A stretch of DNA of 64,000 nt from Streptomyces mashuensis (GCF_014654785.1 NZ_BNBD01000012.1:1-64000); one strand, 5' to 3'; positions 41,874-50,529 are shown, numbered from the stretch's first letter. A program made the numbers and translations. Notes: a model not told the origin generated them from the letters alone.

Positions 41874-43382
41874 GTGGGGTACGCAGAAAAGCGCGGCGGC
41901 TACTGGCGCGGCCGGTACAAGATCGAGGATGGCAAGTACGGCACCGTCGCCGATTCCACGGGTGCCGTGATCAAGTTCGCCACCAAGCGCGAGGCCAAGC
42001 AGGCCGCGGATGCGGAAGAGGTGACCGTTCGGCGTGGCCAGTGGCGCGACCCAGGGCTGGGACAAGAGACCTTCGGCGAGTACGCCAGCCGCTGGTACGA
42101 GGCCCAGGACCTGGCCGCCTCGACCATGCAGAACTACAAGCGCCACATTGAGGAGCACCTGCTCCCCGAGTTCGAGGACAAGGCGCTCGCCGGCATCCTG
42201 CGCACGGACGTCGACGCCTGGGAGAAGAAGGAGAAGGCCGTGTACGCGGCCTCCAGCGTCAAGACCTGGCGCTCGACGCTCCACCTGATCTTCGAGGACG
42301 CGATCGACGAGGGCCTGATCACCTCCAACCCGGCTGCCCGGCGGCGCGGGCGCGGCAAACGCGCCGGCCGCTCCCGCAACCGCGGCCCGGAGAAGGTCGT
42401 CACCGACGCGCTCGGCATCCTGCTGACCGCCGAGCGGGCCTCCCTGCTCTCCGGCCGCGACGACGAGTTCGTCGCCGTCGTCCTCAAGGGCTACACGGGC
42501 AAGCGCTGGGGAGAAATCGTCGGCCTGGAAACGGAGTTCGTCCGGCCCGGCGCATTCCGCGTCGAGTGGCAGCTGTACGAGCTGGACACGGGCGAGCTGG
42601 TGCGCTGCCCGCCAAAGGACGACAGCTACCGGACCATCGACGCGATGGACTGGCTCTCGGCCCTGGTCTTCGACCACATCGCCCACACGAAGCCGACGCC
42701 CTGCCCCTGTCACGGCAAGACGTACGTCTTCCGTGGCCAGGGGGCAGCGCGGACCGGCGGTCACCACGGCGCCAAGCTCGTCGACGTCGCCCGGCTGGCC
42801 GGGGTCTCCACGGGCACGGTGTCCAACGTCCTCAACCACCCCCACCGCGTCGCGGACGCCACGCGGGTGCGGGTCGAGAAGGCCGTCGCCGACCTCGGGT
42901 TCGTGCGGGGCGGCGCTGTGTCGGGGCACGCAGCCCACTGGCGCAGGAACGGTTTTGCGACCTGGCTGTTCACCCCGGCAGCCTCCGGCTGGTACCCGAA
43001 GAAGGCCCCGCAGGAGGCCCGCCCCGTGCCCATCCTCGGCGAGCCATGGCCCGGCGTCCCGGCACGAGGACGGGGCGCCAGCGATCGCGCGGATGCCTGC
43101 TGGCTCCCCATCGCCAAGGGCCTCACGCCCCACGGCCTTCGCCACACCCACCGGACGATGATGGAGGACCTGGGCACGGAGAAGGTCCTCATGGACGAGC
43201 GCATGGGCCACCTCGACGGCTCGGTCTCCGCCCGATACGCCCACGTCACCGCCGGCATGCGCCGGCGCCTCATGTTGGGTCTCACCGAGCAGTGGGAGGC
43301 AGCCCTCGACGCCCGCCGCGCGATGAGCCCGAGGTCACCGGTCGCCGTGCTCGACCGGCTGCTGCTGGCCAGGGCCACCTGA
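41874..43382 (+). CDS. int: Tyrosine integrase with an internal LacI-type HTH (502 aa)
   Basis: Recombinase of the tRNA-Pro element. N-terminal arm-binding domain (about residues 8-50), core-binding domain (65-150), then a catalytic domain with Arg211 (GKRWGE), His420 and Arg423 (LTPHGLRH), His446 (RMGH) and Tyr455 (SARYAHV). Residues 300-347 are a LacI-family HTH (KLVDVARLAGVSTGTVSNVL..HRVADATRVRVEKAVADLGFVRGG) inserted between Arg211 and His420. This accounts for the length of 502 residues against about 400. GGGAGGAAAG precedes the GTG by 3 bases. The frame continues upstream into xis, but without family features. A strong terminator follows. Confidence 0.94.
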   Translation: MGYAEKRGGYWRGRYKIEDGKYGTVADSTGAVIKFATKREAKQAADAEEVTVRRGQWRDPGLGQETFGEYASRWYEAQDLAASTMQNYKRHIEEHLLPEFEDKALAGILRTDVDAWEKKEKAVYAASSVKTWRSTLHLIFEDAIDEGLITSNPAARRRGRGKRAGRSRNRGPEKVVTDALGILLTAERASLLSGRDDEFVAVVLKGYTGKRWGEIVGLETEFVRPGAFRVEWQLYELDTGELVRCPPKDDSYRTIDAMDWLSALVFDHIAHTKPTPCPCHGKTYVFRGQGAARTGGHHGAKLVDVARLAGVSTGTVSNVLNHPHRVADATRVRVEKAVADLGFVRGGAVSGHAAHWRRNGFATWLFTPAASGWYPKKAPQEARPVPILGEPWPGVPARGRGASDRADACWLPIAKGLTPHGLRHTHRTMMEDLGTEKVLMDERMGHLDGSVSARYAHVTAGMRRRLMLGLTEQWEAALDARRAMSPRSPVAVLDRLLLARAT

Positions 43383-43407
43383 CCCCGCTGCCCGGCCAGG
43401 AGCCATC

Positions 43408-43440
43408 AAGCCCGGTCCTCCTCTGCGGAGGACCGGGCTT
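43408..43440. terminator. Hairpin after the integrase gene
   Basis: A perfect 14-bp stem (43408-43421 with 43427-43440) and TCTGC loop, 25 bases beyond the integrase stop. Confidence 0.85.
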
Positions 43441-43454
43441 CCCCTGGGCCCCGC

Positions 43455-43535
43455 CTCCGCGGGCCCCAGGCGTCTCCCTTGCCGATGTCGCAGGTGGGGG
43501 CGTGCGCGGCTGCCTGCAGGTTCCGCATGGTTGTC
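43455..43535 (-). pseudogene. Remnant of an HNH endonuclease C terminus
   Basis: On the minus strand this stretch reads NLQAAAHAPTCDIGKGDAWGP. It matches the end of the intact HNH protein at 44120-45442 (NLQAAHWVCNIRKGDAWGP). The HNH histidines and the rest of the gene are absent. It points to an earlier related nuclease gene at this end of the element. Confidence 0.75.
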
Positions 43536-43671
43536 GCGGTCCGCTTTGGCCGCATGACCAAGCGCTTCAGCGGGCTGCGCGTGTCCCGCACTGCTCATCT
43601 GCGGTTGTCAGGAAGGCAGATACCCACTCGGGGTGCGATCCGAGAAAAAGCGCTGGCAAAGCCGTGGATCG

Positions 43672-44049
43672 TCAGCCCTGCACGTGGCTGGCCCATACAG
43701 CCTTGATCTGTTCGGCTTGCTCGTCAGTGATGACGCCAGCCTCCAACGCCACGGCCACAAGATCCGTCCCGGTCGCCAGCTTCAGGGTGGTGAAGGCGTC
43801 GTTGAAGCGGTCCGAGTTTCGAGGTGTGCCGACATGGCCAGGGTCCAGGTCACCGGGGAGGAAATTAGCCACCTCTCCGTCATGGCTCTCGAACGCAGCC
43901 TTGTCCATCTTCACGTGGACCCGTTTGGTGCCTATGGTGACGACGGTCCCGTGTGACCCATGGTGGTACAGGGGCCTGTCGCTTGGCGATCTGACCGTGA
44001 CCTTGTCTCCGACTTTGAAGTCGTTCAGGGTCCTTCCACTACCGAACAT
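43672..44049 (-). CDS. Hypothetical protein (125 aa)
   Basis: Not recognised as a family. Residues 8-60 (NDFKVGDKVTVRSPSDRPLYHHGSHGTVVTIGTKRVHVKMD) look like a small SH3-like or KOW-like beta barrel. The C terminus (GVITDEQAEQIKAVWASHV, about 104-122) is a helix. There is no signal peptide or membrane segment. AGGGGGGA precedes the ATG at 44049. It lies between the integrase and the HNH nuclease genes; its codon use is less GC-biased than the core genes, consistent with accessory DNA. Confidence 0.65.
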   Translation of the reverse strand: MFGSGRTLNDFKVGDKVTVRSPSDRPLYHHGSHGTVVTIGTKRVHVKMDKAAFESHDGEVANFLPGDLDPGHVGTPRNSDRFNDAFTTLKLATGTDLVAVALEAGVITDEQAEQIKAVWASHVQG

Positions 44050-44119
44050 GCGGGTCCCCCCTCTTGGGCGTGCGGATCAGAAACGGTTCATGCCGGTTAC
44101 TTATACACCTCATGTCGCG

Positions 44120-45442
44120 TCAGCCCTGGCCCTGAAACGTCCCCCTGACACCGGCTTTGGTGTGGGCCTCCCCTGGCCCCCAGGCATCTCCCTTGCGGAT
44201 GTTGCAGACCCAGTGGGCGGCCTGGAGGTTCTCCGGTACGTGCTCGCCGGCCAGTGATACCGGCTTGATGTGGTCCAGGGTCGCCGACCACGGATCGGGC
44301 CATTCGACGGCCGGGTTGATGGCCTTGCAGCACACCTGGCACGTCCACTGGTCGCGCTCGTAGATGTCCTGTGGATCCACCTGGGTTGCGTCGGCGTTGA
44401 GTACGCCGTAGCCGCGCATACGGGCCTGGTAGCTGTTGCGGGCGCGTGTGGAGCGCCGCTGCTTTTCGGAGCGGGCGGTGTACGCGGGCGTCCAGAGGGG
44501 CGGAATGCGTTCGGCCACGCAGACCCACGCTTCCCAGTCGTAGGTCGTACCGTTCTCGTCCACGTCGCGGATGAGCTCGTTCTGCCAGACCCACCGCCGC
44601 CCGTCGTCGCCCTGGAACGACTGCTGCTGGACGAGGGGATGCTCCTGGCCCGGCACACTGGTCCACCACAGCGTGCGGCCCGTGTAAGCGAGGAGCGCGC
44701 CGGTCTGCTCGTGGATGGCGAGGATCGGCTCCACGTCATCTTCGGAATTGGCACGCACTAGGTCCACCAGCCAGTCTGCGCCCACGGAGGTGGCAGTGGC
44801 GTACGTGGTGATCGAGCCGTGCCGCTCCACGACATCACCAGGGATGGGGCCCAGCCCGTAGAACTCGTACGGGAAGTCTGCGTCAGCGGCTCGGGTGCGG
44901 AAGACGCTCGGCTGGCGCTCTTGGCCGAAACGGGCGCGCTGTTCTTCCTTCGCCGCGGCGCGGGTGCCCATGCCGGGGATGGAGGCGAGGTCGATTTCGC
45001 CGCGTCCGATCCTGGTCTTCGTACGGCGCTTGAGCGTGCTGTTGCACCGGTCGGAACAGACATGGCGGTCCCGGAAGGACCAGTGCGCCTTGGCGGATAT
45101 GGGCTCGGCGCAGACCCGGCACGGCTCACCGCCGGTGGCGCGTTCAGCTGCGGCGAGGATGGGGCTCCAGTACGAATCGCCCGCCACCTCGCGGGTCCTG
45201 GCCAGGTCGGGCACGGGCGGGGGCCCCGGCGTAAGCGCCGGCGTGGTGCGACGTGTCTTCGGTGCGTCCTTCGGCCGCTCAGCCCGCTGCTTCTTGGCAG
45301 CGGCAGCGCGGCATGGGTCGGAGCAGTACTTCTGGCTGCGCGGGCGCCAGTACTCCATCGTCGTGCCGCAGATCACACAAGGGCGCCCCGACGGCTCCGA
45401 GCTGGTGCTGTCGGCTTCGTCGGTCGTCAGGGCGTGGTCCAC
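44120..45442 (-). CDS. HNH endonuclease with zinc fingers (440 aa)
   Basis: Two N-terminal zinc-finger-like Cys clusters: CVICGTTMEYWRPRSQKYCSDPC (about residues 22-44) and CRVCAEPISAKAHWSFRDRHVCSDRC (about 107-132). An uncharacterised middle region follows, then a C-terminal HNH domain: CQVCCKAINP (about 379-388), the catalytic core LDHIKPVSLAGEHVPENLQAAHWVCNIRKGD (about 398-428). The nuclease residues look intact. The GTG start has AGGA about 9 bases upstream. Its target is unknown; a restriction-like or element-maintenance role is possible. Confidence 0.88.
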   Translation of the reverse strand: MDHALTTDEADSTSSEPSGRPCVICGTTMEYWRPRSQKYCSDPCRAAAAKKQRAERPKDAPKTRRTTPALTPGPPPVPDLARTREVAGDSYWSPILAAAERATGGEPCRVCAEPISAKAHWSFRDRHVCSDRCNSTLKRRTKTRIGRGEIDLASIPGMGTRAAAKEEQRARFGQERQPSVFRTRAADADFPYEFYGLGPIPGDVVERHGSITTYATATSVGADWLVDLVRANSEDDVEPILAIHEQTGALLAYTGRTLWWTSVPGQEHPLVQQQSFQGDDGRRWVWQNELIRDVDENGTTYDWEAWVCVAERIPPLWTPAYTARSEKQRRSTRARNSYQARMRGYGVLNADATQVDPQDIYERDQWTCQVCCKAINPAVEWPDPWSATLDHIKPVSLAGEHVPENLQAAHWVCNIRKGDAWGPGEAHTKAGVRGTFQGQG

Positions 45443-45567
45443 GAGCTGTCCTCAGTCGGGGTTGAGTTGGCTGCTGGAGTTTACGAACGCACAGAGGCAT
45501 GCCGCTACGGGCTGGGTCCGTCCCATCTGCCCGACGATCGCGGGCTGGGAGAAGCCGACCAAGATCT

Positions 45568-45585
45568 TCTCCCAGATTTCTCCCA
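45568..45585. repeat. Paired TCTCCCA repeats near attR
   Basis: TCTCCCA at 45568-45574 and 45579-45585, period 11, matching the pair at 23073-23090 near attL. Probable integrase arm sites, by position. Confidence 0.55.
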
Positions 45586-45604
45586 AACGATCTCCAGGAA
45601 CGAG

Positions 45605-45641
45605 TCAGGGCCCTGATCCACTAAGTGGATCAGGGCCCTGA
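45605..45641 (-). terminator. Hairpin downstream of tRNA-Pro
   Basis: A stem of 17 bp with a TAA loop, beginning TCAGGGCCCTGATCCAC. It lies 17 bases beyond the tRNA 3' end. A different stem occupies the same place beside attL (22871-22907), so each element brings its own tRNA terminator. Confidence 0.85.
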
Positions 45642-45657
45642 CCTGGTGTTTCACCAG

Positions 45658-45699
45658 TCGGGGTGGCGGGATTTGAACCCACGACCTCTTCGTCCCGAA
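45658..45699. other. attR of the tRNA-Pro element (42-bp core)
   Basis: Identical to 22924-22965 and equal to the 3' half of tRNA-Pro, ending exactly at the anticodon loop. Insertion here leaves the tRNA gene complete. Confidence 0.93.
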
Positions 45700-45731
45700 C
45701 GAAGCGCGCTGCCAAGCTGCGCTACACCCCG
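45658..45731 (-). tRNA. tRNA-Pro (anticodon CGG)
   Basis: A 74-nt tRNA with acceptor CGGGGTG paired with CACCCCG and discriminator A. The anticodon stem-loop is CTTCG-TTCGGGA-CGAAG with anticodon CGG, and the T-arm contains GTTCAAATC. CCA is not encoded. It is the integration target of the 22.8-kb element on its 3' side. Confidence 0.96.
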
Positions 45732-45777
45732 ATGTGCGACCGGTTCCCGTGTTTTGCGGGCTCCGGAGCAACGAGGA

Positions 45778-46524
45778 CTACTTTAGCCGACCGGCGGCCG
45801 TAGGTGAAATCCGGTTCCGGAGGGCGGGTGGGGTGGGGCGGTGGCGGTCCAGGAGGGTGAGGGTGAGGGCCAGGGCGTAGAAGGCGAGGCCGAAGACGAC
45901 GGCGTTCATGGCGATGCCGGTGTAGCCGTGGAGGTCGACGTCCAGGAAGGGGTACGGGTAGCGGCCGTCGGTGCCCGGGGCGAGCAGGGCGCCGCGGATC
46001 AGGGCGAAGGGGAGGTAGAGGAGGGGGTAGGCCAGCCACTGCCAGGCCTGGCGCAGGAGGAAGCCGCCGGGGGCCGTGAACAGGAGCCAGTCGAGGGCGG
46101 CGCCGAGCGGGGTCACGGTGTGGAGGAGGTGGTTGGCCACCGACTCGAGGGGCGTGCGCTGGCTGGTCATGGCGAAGCCGCTGGCGTCGTTCGACAGCAC
46201 GAAGTGGAAGACGAGGCCCGTGATCGAGATGTAGAGCAGCGCCGCGCCCGTGATGCGGGGCGGGAGCGCGGGGCGCGCGGTCCAGGCGCGGTGGGCGGAC
46301 CAGGCGCAGACGATCGCCAGCAGGATGTTGGACTGGATCGTGAAGTAGCTGAACAGCCGGCCCAGGTCGTCGGACTCGATCGTGTCCAGCGCGATGCCGG
46401 TGAGGGCTGCCAGGGCCACGAGCGCGCGGAAGGCGGCCGCGACGGGGCGGCGGCGGCCCGTCGCGGCCGGCGTCGGGTGCGGGGGTGCGGCCGCCGTGGT
46501 GGTGGGGGATGTCGGCTCGGTCAT
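45778..46524 (-). CDS. Pr6Pr family integral membrane protein (248 aa)
   Basis: Six predicted membrane helices (about residues 30-45, 62-82, 92-112, 130-150, 165-185 and 205-225) in the FAR-17a/AIG1/Pr6Pr arrangement. Family-like segments are FSYFTIQSNILLAIV (about 58-72) and YPYPFLDVDLHGYTGIAMN (about 190-208). Function is unknown in bacteria. The gene begins just upstream of a metallophosphoesterase gene on the same strand and ends next to tRNA-Pro. No signal of transfer; codon use matches the core genome. Confidence 0.88.
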   Translation of the reverse strand: MTEPTSPTTTAAAPPHPTPAATGRRRPVAAAFRALVALAALTGIALDTIESDDLGRLFSYFTIQSNILLAIVCAWSAHRAWTARPALPPRITGAALLYISITGLVFHFVLSNDASGFAMTSQRTPLESVANHLLHTVTPLGAALDWLLFTAPGGFLLRQAWQWLAYPLLYLPFALIRGALLAPGTDGRYPYPFLDVDLHGYTGIAMNAVVFGLAFYALALTLTLLDRHRPTPPALRNRISPTAAGRLK

Positions 46525-46567
46525 CCCCCCACCGTATGTGGGGCCCGGTCGGGCCCCGGCGCCCTGG

Positions 46568-47494
46568 TCAGTCCCGGGGGATCAGGGTGAGGAGCGTGGC
46601 CTCCGGCGGGCAGGCGAAGCGGACCGGGGTGTACCGGTTGGTGCCGCAGCCCGCCGAGACGTGGAGGTACGAGCGGTGGCCGCCCGCGCGGTGGGTGGAG
46701 AGGCCCTTCACGCGGCGGGTGTCGATGTCGCAGTTGGTGACGAGCGCGCCGTAGAAGGGGACACACAGCTGGCCGCCGTGGGTGTGGCCGGCCAGGATCA
46801 GGGGGTAGCCGTCGGCCGTGAAGGCGTCCAGGACCCGCAGGTAGGGGGCGTGCACCACGGCCATCGAGAAGTCGGCGCCCTCCTGGGGGCCGCCCGTCAC
46901 GCGGTCGTAGCGGTCCCGCTTGATGTGCGGGTCGTCGAGGCCGGTCAGGGCGATCTCCCGGCCGTCGATCTTGAGCGTGCCGCGGGTGTTGGTGAGGTTG
47001 ATCCACCCGGCGGCGTCGAAGCCGTCGCGCAGGTCCTCCCACGGGTTGTGGATCACGCCGACGGCCGGGGCGTTGCCGTTCAGGCCGTGCCGGCCCGTCG
47101 CCCGCTCCATCAGGTAGCGGGCGGGGTTGCGCAGCTTGGGGCCGTAGTAGTCGTTCGAGCCGAAGACGTACGCGCCGGGGAAGCGCATCAGCGGGCCGAG
47201 CGCGTCCAGGGTCTCCGGGACGCCCTGGGGGTCGGAGAGGTTGTCGCCCGTGTTGATCACGAAGTCGGGGCGCAGCCCCGCCAGCGACTGGAGCCAGCGC
47301 TGCTTCTTGCGCTGGCCGCCGACCATGTGGATGTCGGAGACGTGGAGCACCCGCAGCGGCCGCATGCCCTGCGGCAGCACGGGCACGGTGACCCGTCGCA
47401 GCCGGAAGGACCGGACCTCGAAGCCGGCGGCGTAGGCCAGGCCGGCCGCGCCGACCGCCGTGATTCCCAGGGGTACTCCGTATCGCGCACGCAT
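46568..47494 (-). CDS. Metallophosphoesterase, membrane-anchored (308 aa)
   Basis: Calcineurin-like phosphoesterase. The N-terminal hydrophobic anchor (about residues 8-24) is followed by metal-site motifs VLHVSDIHMVG (about 48-58), NTGDNLSD, GSNDYYG, and LAGHTHGGQ (about 240-248). The set is complete. The topology and motif pattern resemble UDP-2,3-diacylglucosamine-type or YaeI-like phosphodiesterases; the substrate cannot be assigned. ATG at 47494. Confidence 0.92.
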   Translation of the reverse strand: MRARYGVPLGITAVGAAGLAYAAGFEVRSFRLRRVTVPVLPQGMRPLRVLHVSDIHMVGGQRKKQRWLQSLAGLRPDFVINTGDNLSDPQGVPETLDALGPLMRFPGAYVFGSNDYYGPKLRNPARYLMERATGRHGLNGNAPAVGVIHNPWEDLRDGFDAAGWINLTNTRGTLKIDGREIALTGLDDPHIKRDRYDRVTGGPQEGADFSMAVVHAPYLRVLDAFTADGYPLILAGHTHGGQLCVPFYGALVTNCDIDTRRVKGLSTHRAGGHRSYLHVSAGCGTNRYTPVRFACPPEATLLTLIPRD

Positions 47495-47692
47495 GCCCCC
47501 ATCGTCGCAGACCGGTGGGGGTGTGCGGTCACCGGCAAGGGCGCGCAAGGGAGTTGCGTGCGCCCCTGCCCGTGGCCGGCCCGACCCCTGCCCGCCTCCT
47601 GCCCGTCTCCGGCCCGTGCACGTCCGGAGCGGCACGGCGGGTGCGGCCGTTAATGCCGCGCACGCGCCCGGGCGGGATGCGAAGATTGCGCC

Positions 47693-48157
47693 ATGACCAC
47701 GCTGAAGGCCAAGCTCCACGACGACCTCACGACCGCCATCAAGGCGCGCGACGAGCTGCGCTCGTCCACCCTGCGCCTCACCCTCTCCGCGATCTCCTAC
47801 GAGGAGACGGCGGGCAAGGCGGCCCGTGAGCTCAGCGACGACGAGGTCCTGAAGGTGCTCACGCGTGAGGCGAAGAAGCGCCGCGAGGCCGCGGAGGCGT
47901 TCGACAAGGGCGGCCGTCCCGACCAGGCCGAGCGCGAGCGTGCCGAGGGCGAGATCCTCGCCGCGTACCTGCCGGCCCAGCTGTCGGACGAGGAGCTGGC
48001 GGCGATCGTCGCCGAGGCCGTCGCGGAGGCGAAGGCCGGCGGTGCGGAGGGGCCCAAGGCCATGGGCGCCGTCATGAAGATCGTGAACCCGAAGGTCGCC
48101 GGTCGCGCCGAGGGCTCCCGCGTGGCCGCCGAGGTCAAGCGCCTGCTCGCCGGCTGA
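47693..48157 (+). CDS. GatB/YqeY domain protein (154 aa)
   Basis: Stand-alone YqeY-family protein related to the tail domain of the amidotransferase subunit GatB. Typical start LKAKLHDDLTTAIKARDELRSSTLRLTLSAI (residues 4-34), then REAKKRREAAEAFDKGGRPDQAERERAE (about 60-87) and the C-terminal MGAVMKIVNPKVAGRAEGSRVAAEVK. It may bind tRNA, but its function is not established. It is convergent with the penicillin-binding protein gene, with a strong terminator between. Confidence 0.92.
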   Translation: MTTLKAKLHDDLTTAIKARDELRSSTLRLTLSAISYEETAGKAARELSDDEVLKVLTREAKKRREAAEAFDKGGRPDQAERERAEGEILAAYLPAQLSDEELAAIVAEAVAEAKAGGAEGPKAMGAVMKIVNPKVAGRAEGSRVAAEVKRLLAG

Positions 48158-48183
48158 CCCGCCCCCCGGCGTACAGCCGCCAG

Positions 48184-48235
48184 AAAAGCAGCAGGGCGCC
48201 CGGACCGTCGTCGGTCCGGGCGCCCTGCTGCTTTT
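48184..48235. terminator. Bidirectional terminator between yqeY and the PBP gene
   Basis: A perfect 23-bp stem (48184-48206 with 48213-48235) with a GTCGTC loop and A/T runs at both bases, suited to termination in both directions. Confidence 0.95.
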
Positions 48236-48255
48236 CGTCTTCTCGTTGTCGCGCT

Positions 48256-50529
48256 CTACTGGGTCCCGCCGAAGAAGCCGCCCAGGAAGCCGTTGTTCCC
48301 CGAGTCCGGCTTGTTTCCCGGATCCGGCTTGTCCCCCTGCTGCGCGCCCGGGGGCTGGACGACGTTGCCCGGCTTCCCCGCGCCGCCGCGGCCGCCGCCC
48401 GGCTTGCCGTTGCCGGGCTTGTTGCGGCCGGAGCCCGGCTTGCCGGCCTTGTCGCCGTCCCCGCCCTTGGAGCCGCCGACGGGCACCGTGTCGAAGGAGG
48501 GCGCCTCCCTGCCGTCCAGTGCGCCGTTCATCGCGTCGCGCCAGATGGGGCCGGGGGTGTCGGCGCCGTAGACCTTGTCGTGGTAGACGCCGCCGATGGT
48601 GATGTTCTCCATCTCCACCTTGTTGCCGGGGCCGCCGACCCAGACGGCGCCGGCCATGTTCGGCGTGTAGCCGACGAACCAGGCGGCGCGGCGCTCGTCC
48701 GTCGTACCGGTCTTGCCCGCGCTGTCCCGGCCGGACAGGCCGGCCTCCTTGCCCGTGCCGTCCTCGACCACGCCCTGGAGCAGCGTGTTGACCGTGTCGG
48801 CAGTCTGCTCCGACATCGCCCGCGAGCACTTGCTCTTGGGGACGCGCAGCGCCTTGCCGTTCGGGTCGGTGGCCGACTCGACGAGGACGGGGGTGCAGTA
48901 CGTGCCCTTGTTGGCGAACGTCGCGTAGGCGGAGGCCATGGTCAGCGGGGACATGCCGTCCGCGCCGCCGAGGGTGAGGGCGGGCACTTCCTGCAGCTTG
49001 CCGCCGTCGGCCGGCTTGATGCCCATCTTGGCGGCCATCTTCACCACCGGGCACAGGCCGATGTCCTCGACCAGCTGCACGAAGTAGGTGTTGACCGACT
49101 TGGCGGTCGCCTCCTTCATGCCGTAGGGGCCGACCTCGCTCCGGTTCTCGTTGCTGACGGTCTCCGCGCCGCCGTTCTTCCACGGCTTGCCGCACGTGTC
49201 GACCTGGCCGGGGTACGGCATGCGGTACGGCGAGGAGTACGTCTTGTAGGGCGAGGTGCCCTCCTCCAGGGCGGCCGCGGCGACGATCGGCTTGAACGTC
49301 GAGCCGACCTGGAAGCCGTAGGTCGAGCCGCCCATGGACTTGTCGGCGGAGAGGTTGATCTGCGTCTGGTGGTCACCGAAGCCGTACGGGCGCGACTGGC
49401 CCATGCCGAGGACCTTGCCGCTGCCGGGCTGCACGATGGTGACGGCGGTGGCGACCGGGTCGCTCTGGTAGACGTGATCGGTGATCGACTTCTGTATGGA
49501 CTTCTGCGTCTGCGGGTCCAGCGTGGTGCGGATCGTCAGGCCGCCCTGGTTCCAGCGCTTGGCCCGCGCCTCCTTCGTCTTGCCGAAGACCGGGTCGTTG
49601 AGGAAGACGCTGCGGACGTAGTCGCAGAAGAAGCCGGCGCCGTTGACGGCGGTGATGCAGCCGCTCTTGGGGCGGCTGACGTTCAGCTTCAGGGGCTTGG
49701 CCTGCTCGGCGGCGGCCTCGGCCGGGGTGATGTGCTTCAGCTCGGCCATGCGCTGCAGCACGGTGTTGCGCCGCTTGGTGGCTTCCTTGGGCGCGTTCAC
49801 CGGGTCGTAGCGGCTGGGCGACTGGACCAGGCCGGCGAGCATGGCGGACTCGCCGAGGGTGAGGTCCTTGGCGTGTTTGCTGAAGTAGCGCTGCGAGGCG
49901 GCCTCGACGCCGTACGCCTGCTGCCCGAAAAACGTGATGTTCAGATAGTTGTTGAGGATGCGCTTCTTGCCCAGCTCCTTCTCGACCTGGATGGCGTATT
50001 TGAGCTCCTTGACCTTCCGGCCGAGGGTCTGCTGGGTGGCCACGGCGACCTTGTCGGGGTCGTCGCCGGCCTCCTCCACGAAGACGTTCTTGACGTACTG
50101 CTGGGTGAGGGTCGAGGCGCCCTCGGAGACGCCGCCCGATTGCGCGTTCTTGTTGACCGCGCGCAGGACGCCCTTCAGGTCGACCGCACCGTGCTGGTAG
50201 TAGCGGGAGTCCTCGATGTCGACGATCGCCGTGCGCAGGTACGGGGAGATCTCCTCGAGCGGGACCACGGTGCGGTCGCGCGAGTAGACCTTGGCGATCT
50301 CGCCGCCCTCGGCGTCGAGGATCGTGGTGCGCTGGCTCAGCGGCGGCGTCTTGAGGTTGGTGGGGATCTCGTCGAACCCCTCGACCGAGCCCTTGGCGGC
50401 CAGGCCGAACGCGCCTATGCCCGGCAGGGCCAGCCCCGCCAGGACCACTCCGGAGAGCACGCTGACGCCGAGGAACTTCGCGGCCTGCTGGGTCACGGAT
50501 GGACCTCGGCCCGAGCGCTTCATAGCCAT
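48256..50529 (-). CDS. Class A penicillin-binding protein (757 aa)
   Basis: Bifunctional cell-wall enzyme. N-terminal membrane helix (about residues 20-42), GT51 transglycosylase domain (about 70-260, with EDSRYYQHGAVDLKG and STLTQQYVKN), and transpeptidase domain with the SxxK serine motif STFKP (about 410), a SxN-type motif near SVNTYF, and KTGTTDERRAAWFVG (about 610). The C-terminal tail is Gly/Pro/Lys-rich. The ATG at 50529 (MAMKRSGRG) is chosen because upstream residues lack family features. It is divergent from wblA, an arrangement I recall from other Streptomyces. Confidence 0.94.
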   Translation of the reverse strand: MAMKRSGRGPSVTQQAAKFLGVSVLSGVVLAGLALPGIGAFGLAAKGSVEGFDEIPTNLKTPPLSQRTTILDAEGGEIAKVYSRDRTVVPLEEISPYLRTAIVDIEDSRYYQHGAVDLKGVLRAVNKNAQSGGVSEGASTLTQQYVKNVFVEEAGDDPDKVAVATQQTLGRKVKELKYAIQVEKELGKKRILNNYLNITFFGQQAYGVEAASQRYFSKHAKDLTLGESAMLAGLVQSPSRYDPVNAPKEATKRRNTVLQRMAELKHITPAEAAAEQAKPLKLNVSRPKSGCITAVNGAGFFCDYVRSVFLNDPVFGKTKEARAKRWNQGGLTIRTTLDPQTQKSIQKSITDHVYQSDPVATAVTIVQPGSGKVLGMGQSRPYGFGDHQTQINLSADKSMGGSTYGFQVGSTFKPIVAAAALEEGTSPYKTYSSPYRMPYPGQVDTCGKPWKNGGAETVSNENRSEVGPYGMKEATAKSVNTYFVQLVEDIGLCPVVKMAAKMGIKPADGGKLQEVPALTLGGADGMSPLTMASAYATFANKGTYCTPVLVESATDPNGKALRVPKSKCSRAMSEQTADTVNTLLQGVVEDGTGKEAGLSGRDSAGKTGTTDERRAAWFVGYTPNMAGAVWVGGPGNKVEMENITIGGVYHDKVYGADTPGPIWRDAMNGALDGREAPSFDTVPVGGSKGGDGDKAGKPGSGRNKPGNGKPGGGRGGAGKPGNVVQPPGAQQGDKPDPGNKPDSGNNGFLGGFFGGTQ

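Larger units (their letters stand above)
22924..45699. mobile_element. Integrative mobilizable element in tRNA-Pro (22.8 kb)
   Basis: Bounded by 42-bp direct repeats of the 3' half of tRNA-Pro(CGG). It carries an XRE regulator, Xis and an integrase, a MobA-type relaxase with MobC, a DUF2637 membrane protein and a DUF3631 ATPase. I see no FtsK/TraB-type translocase and no type IV secretion genes, so it is mobilizable rather than self-transmissible. Cargo: a lasso peptide cluster with a PCMT-type methyltransferase, an ABC transporter with a small secreted protein, an ImmA/IrrE pair and an HNH nuclease. pSAM2 also integrates in a tRNA-Pro gene, but it encodes its own TraSA. Confidence 0.88.
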
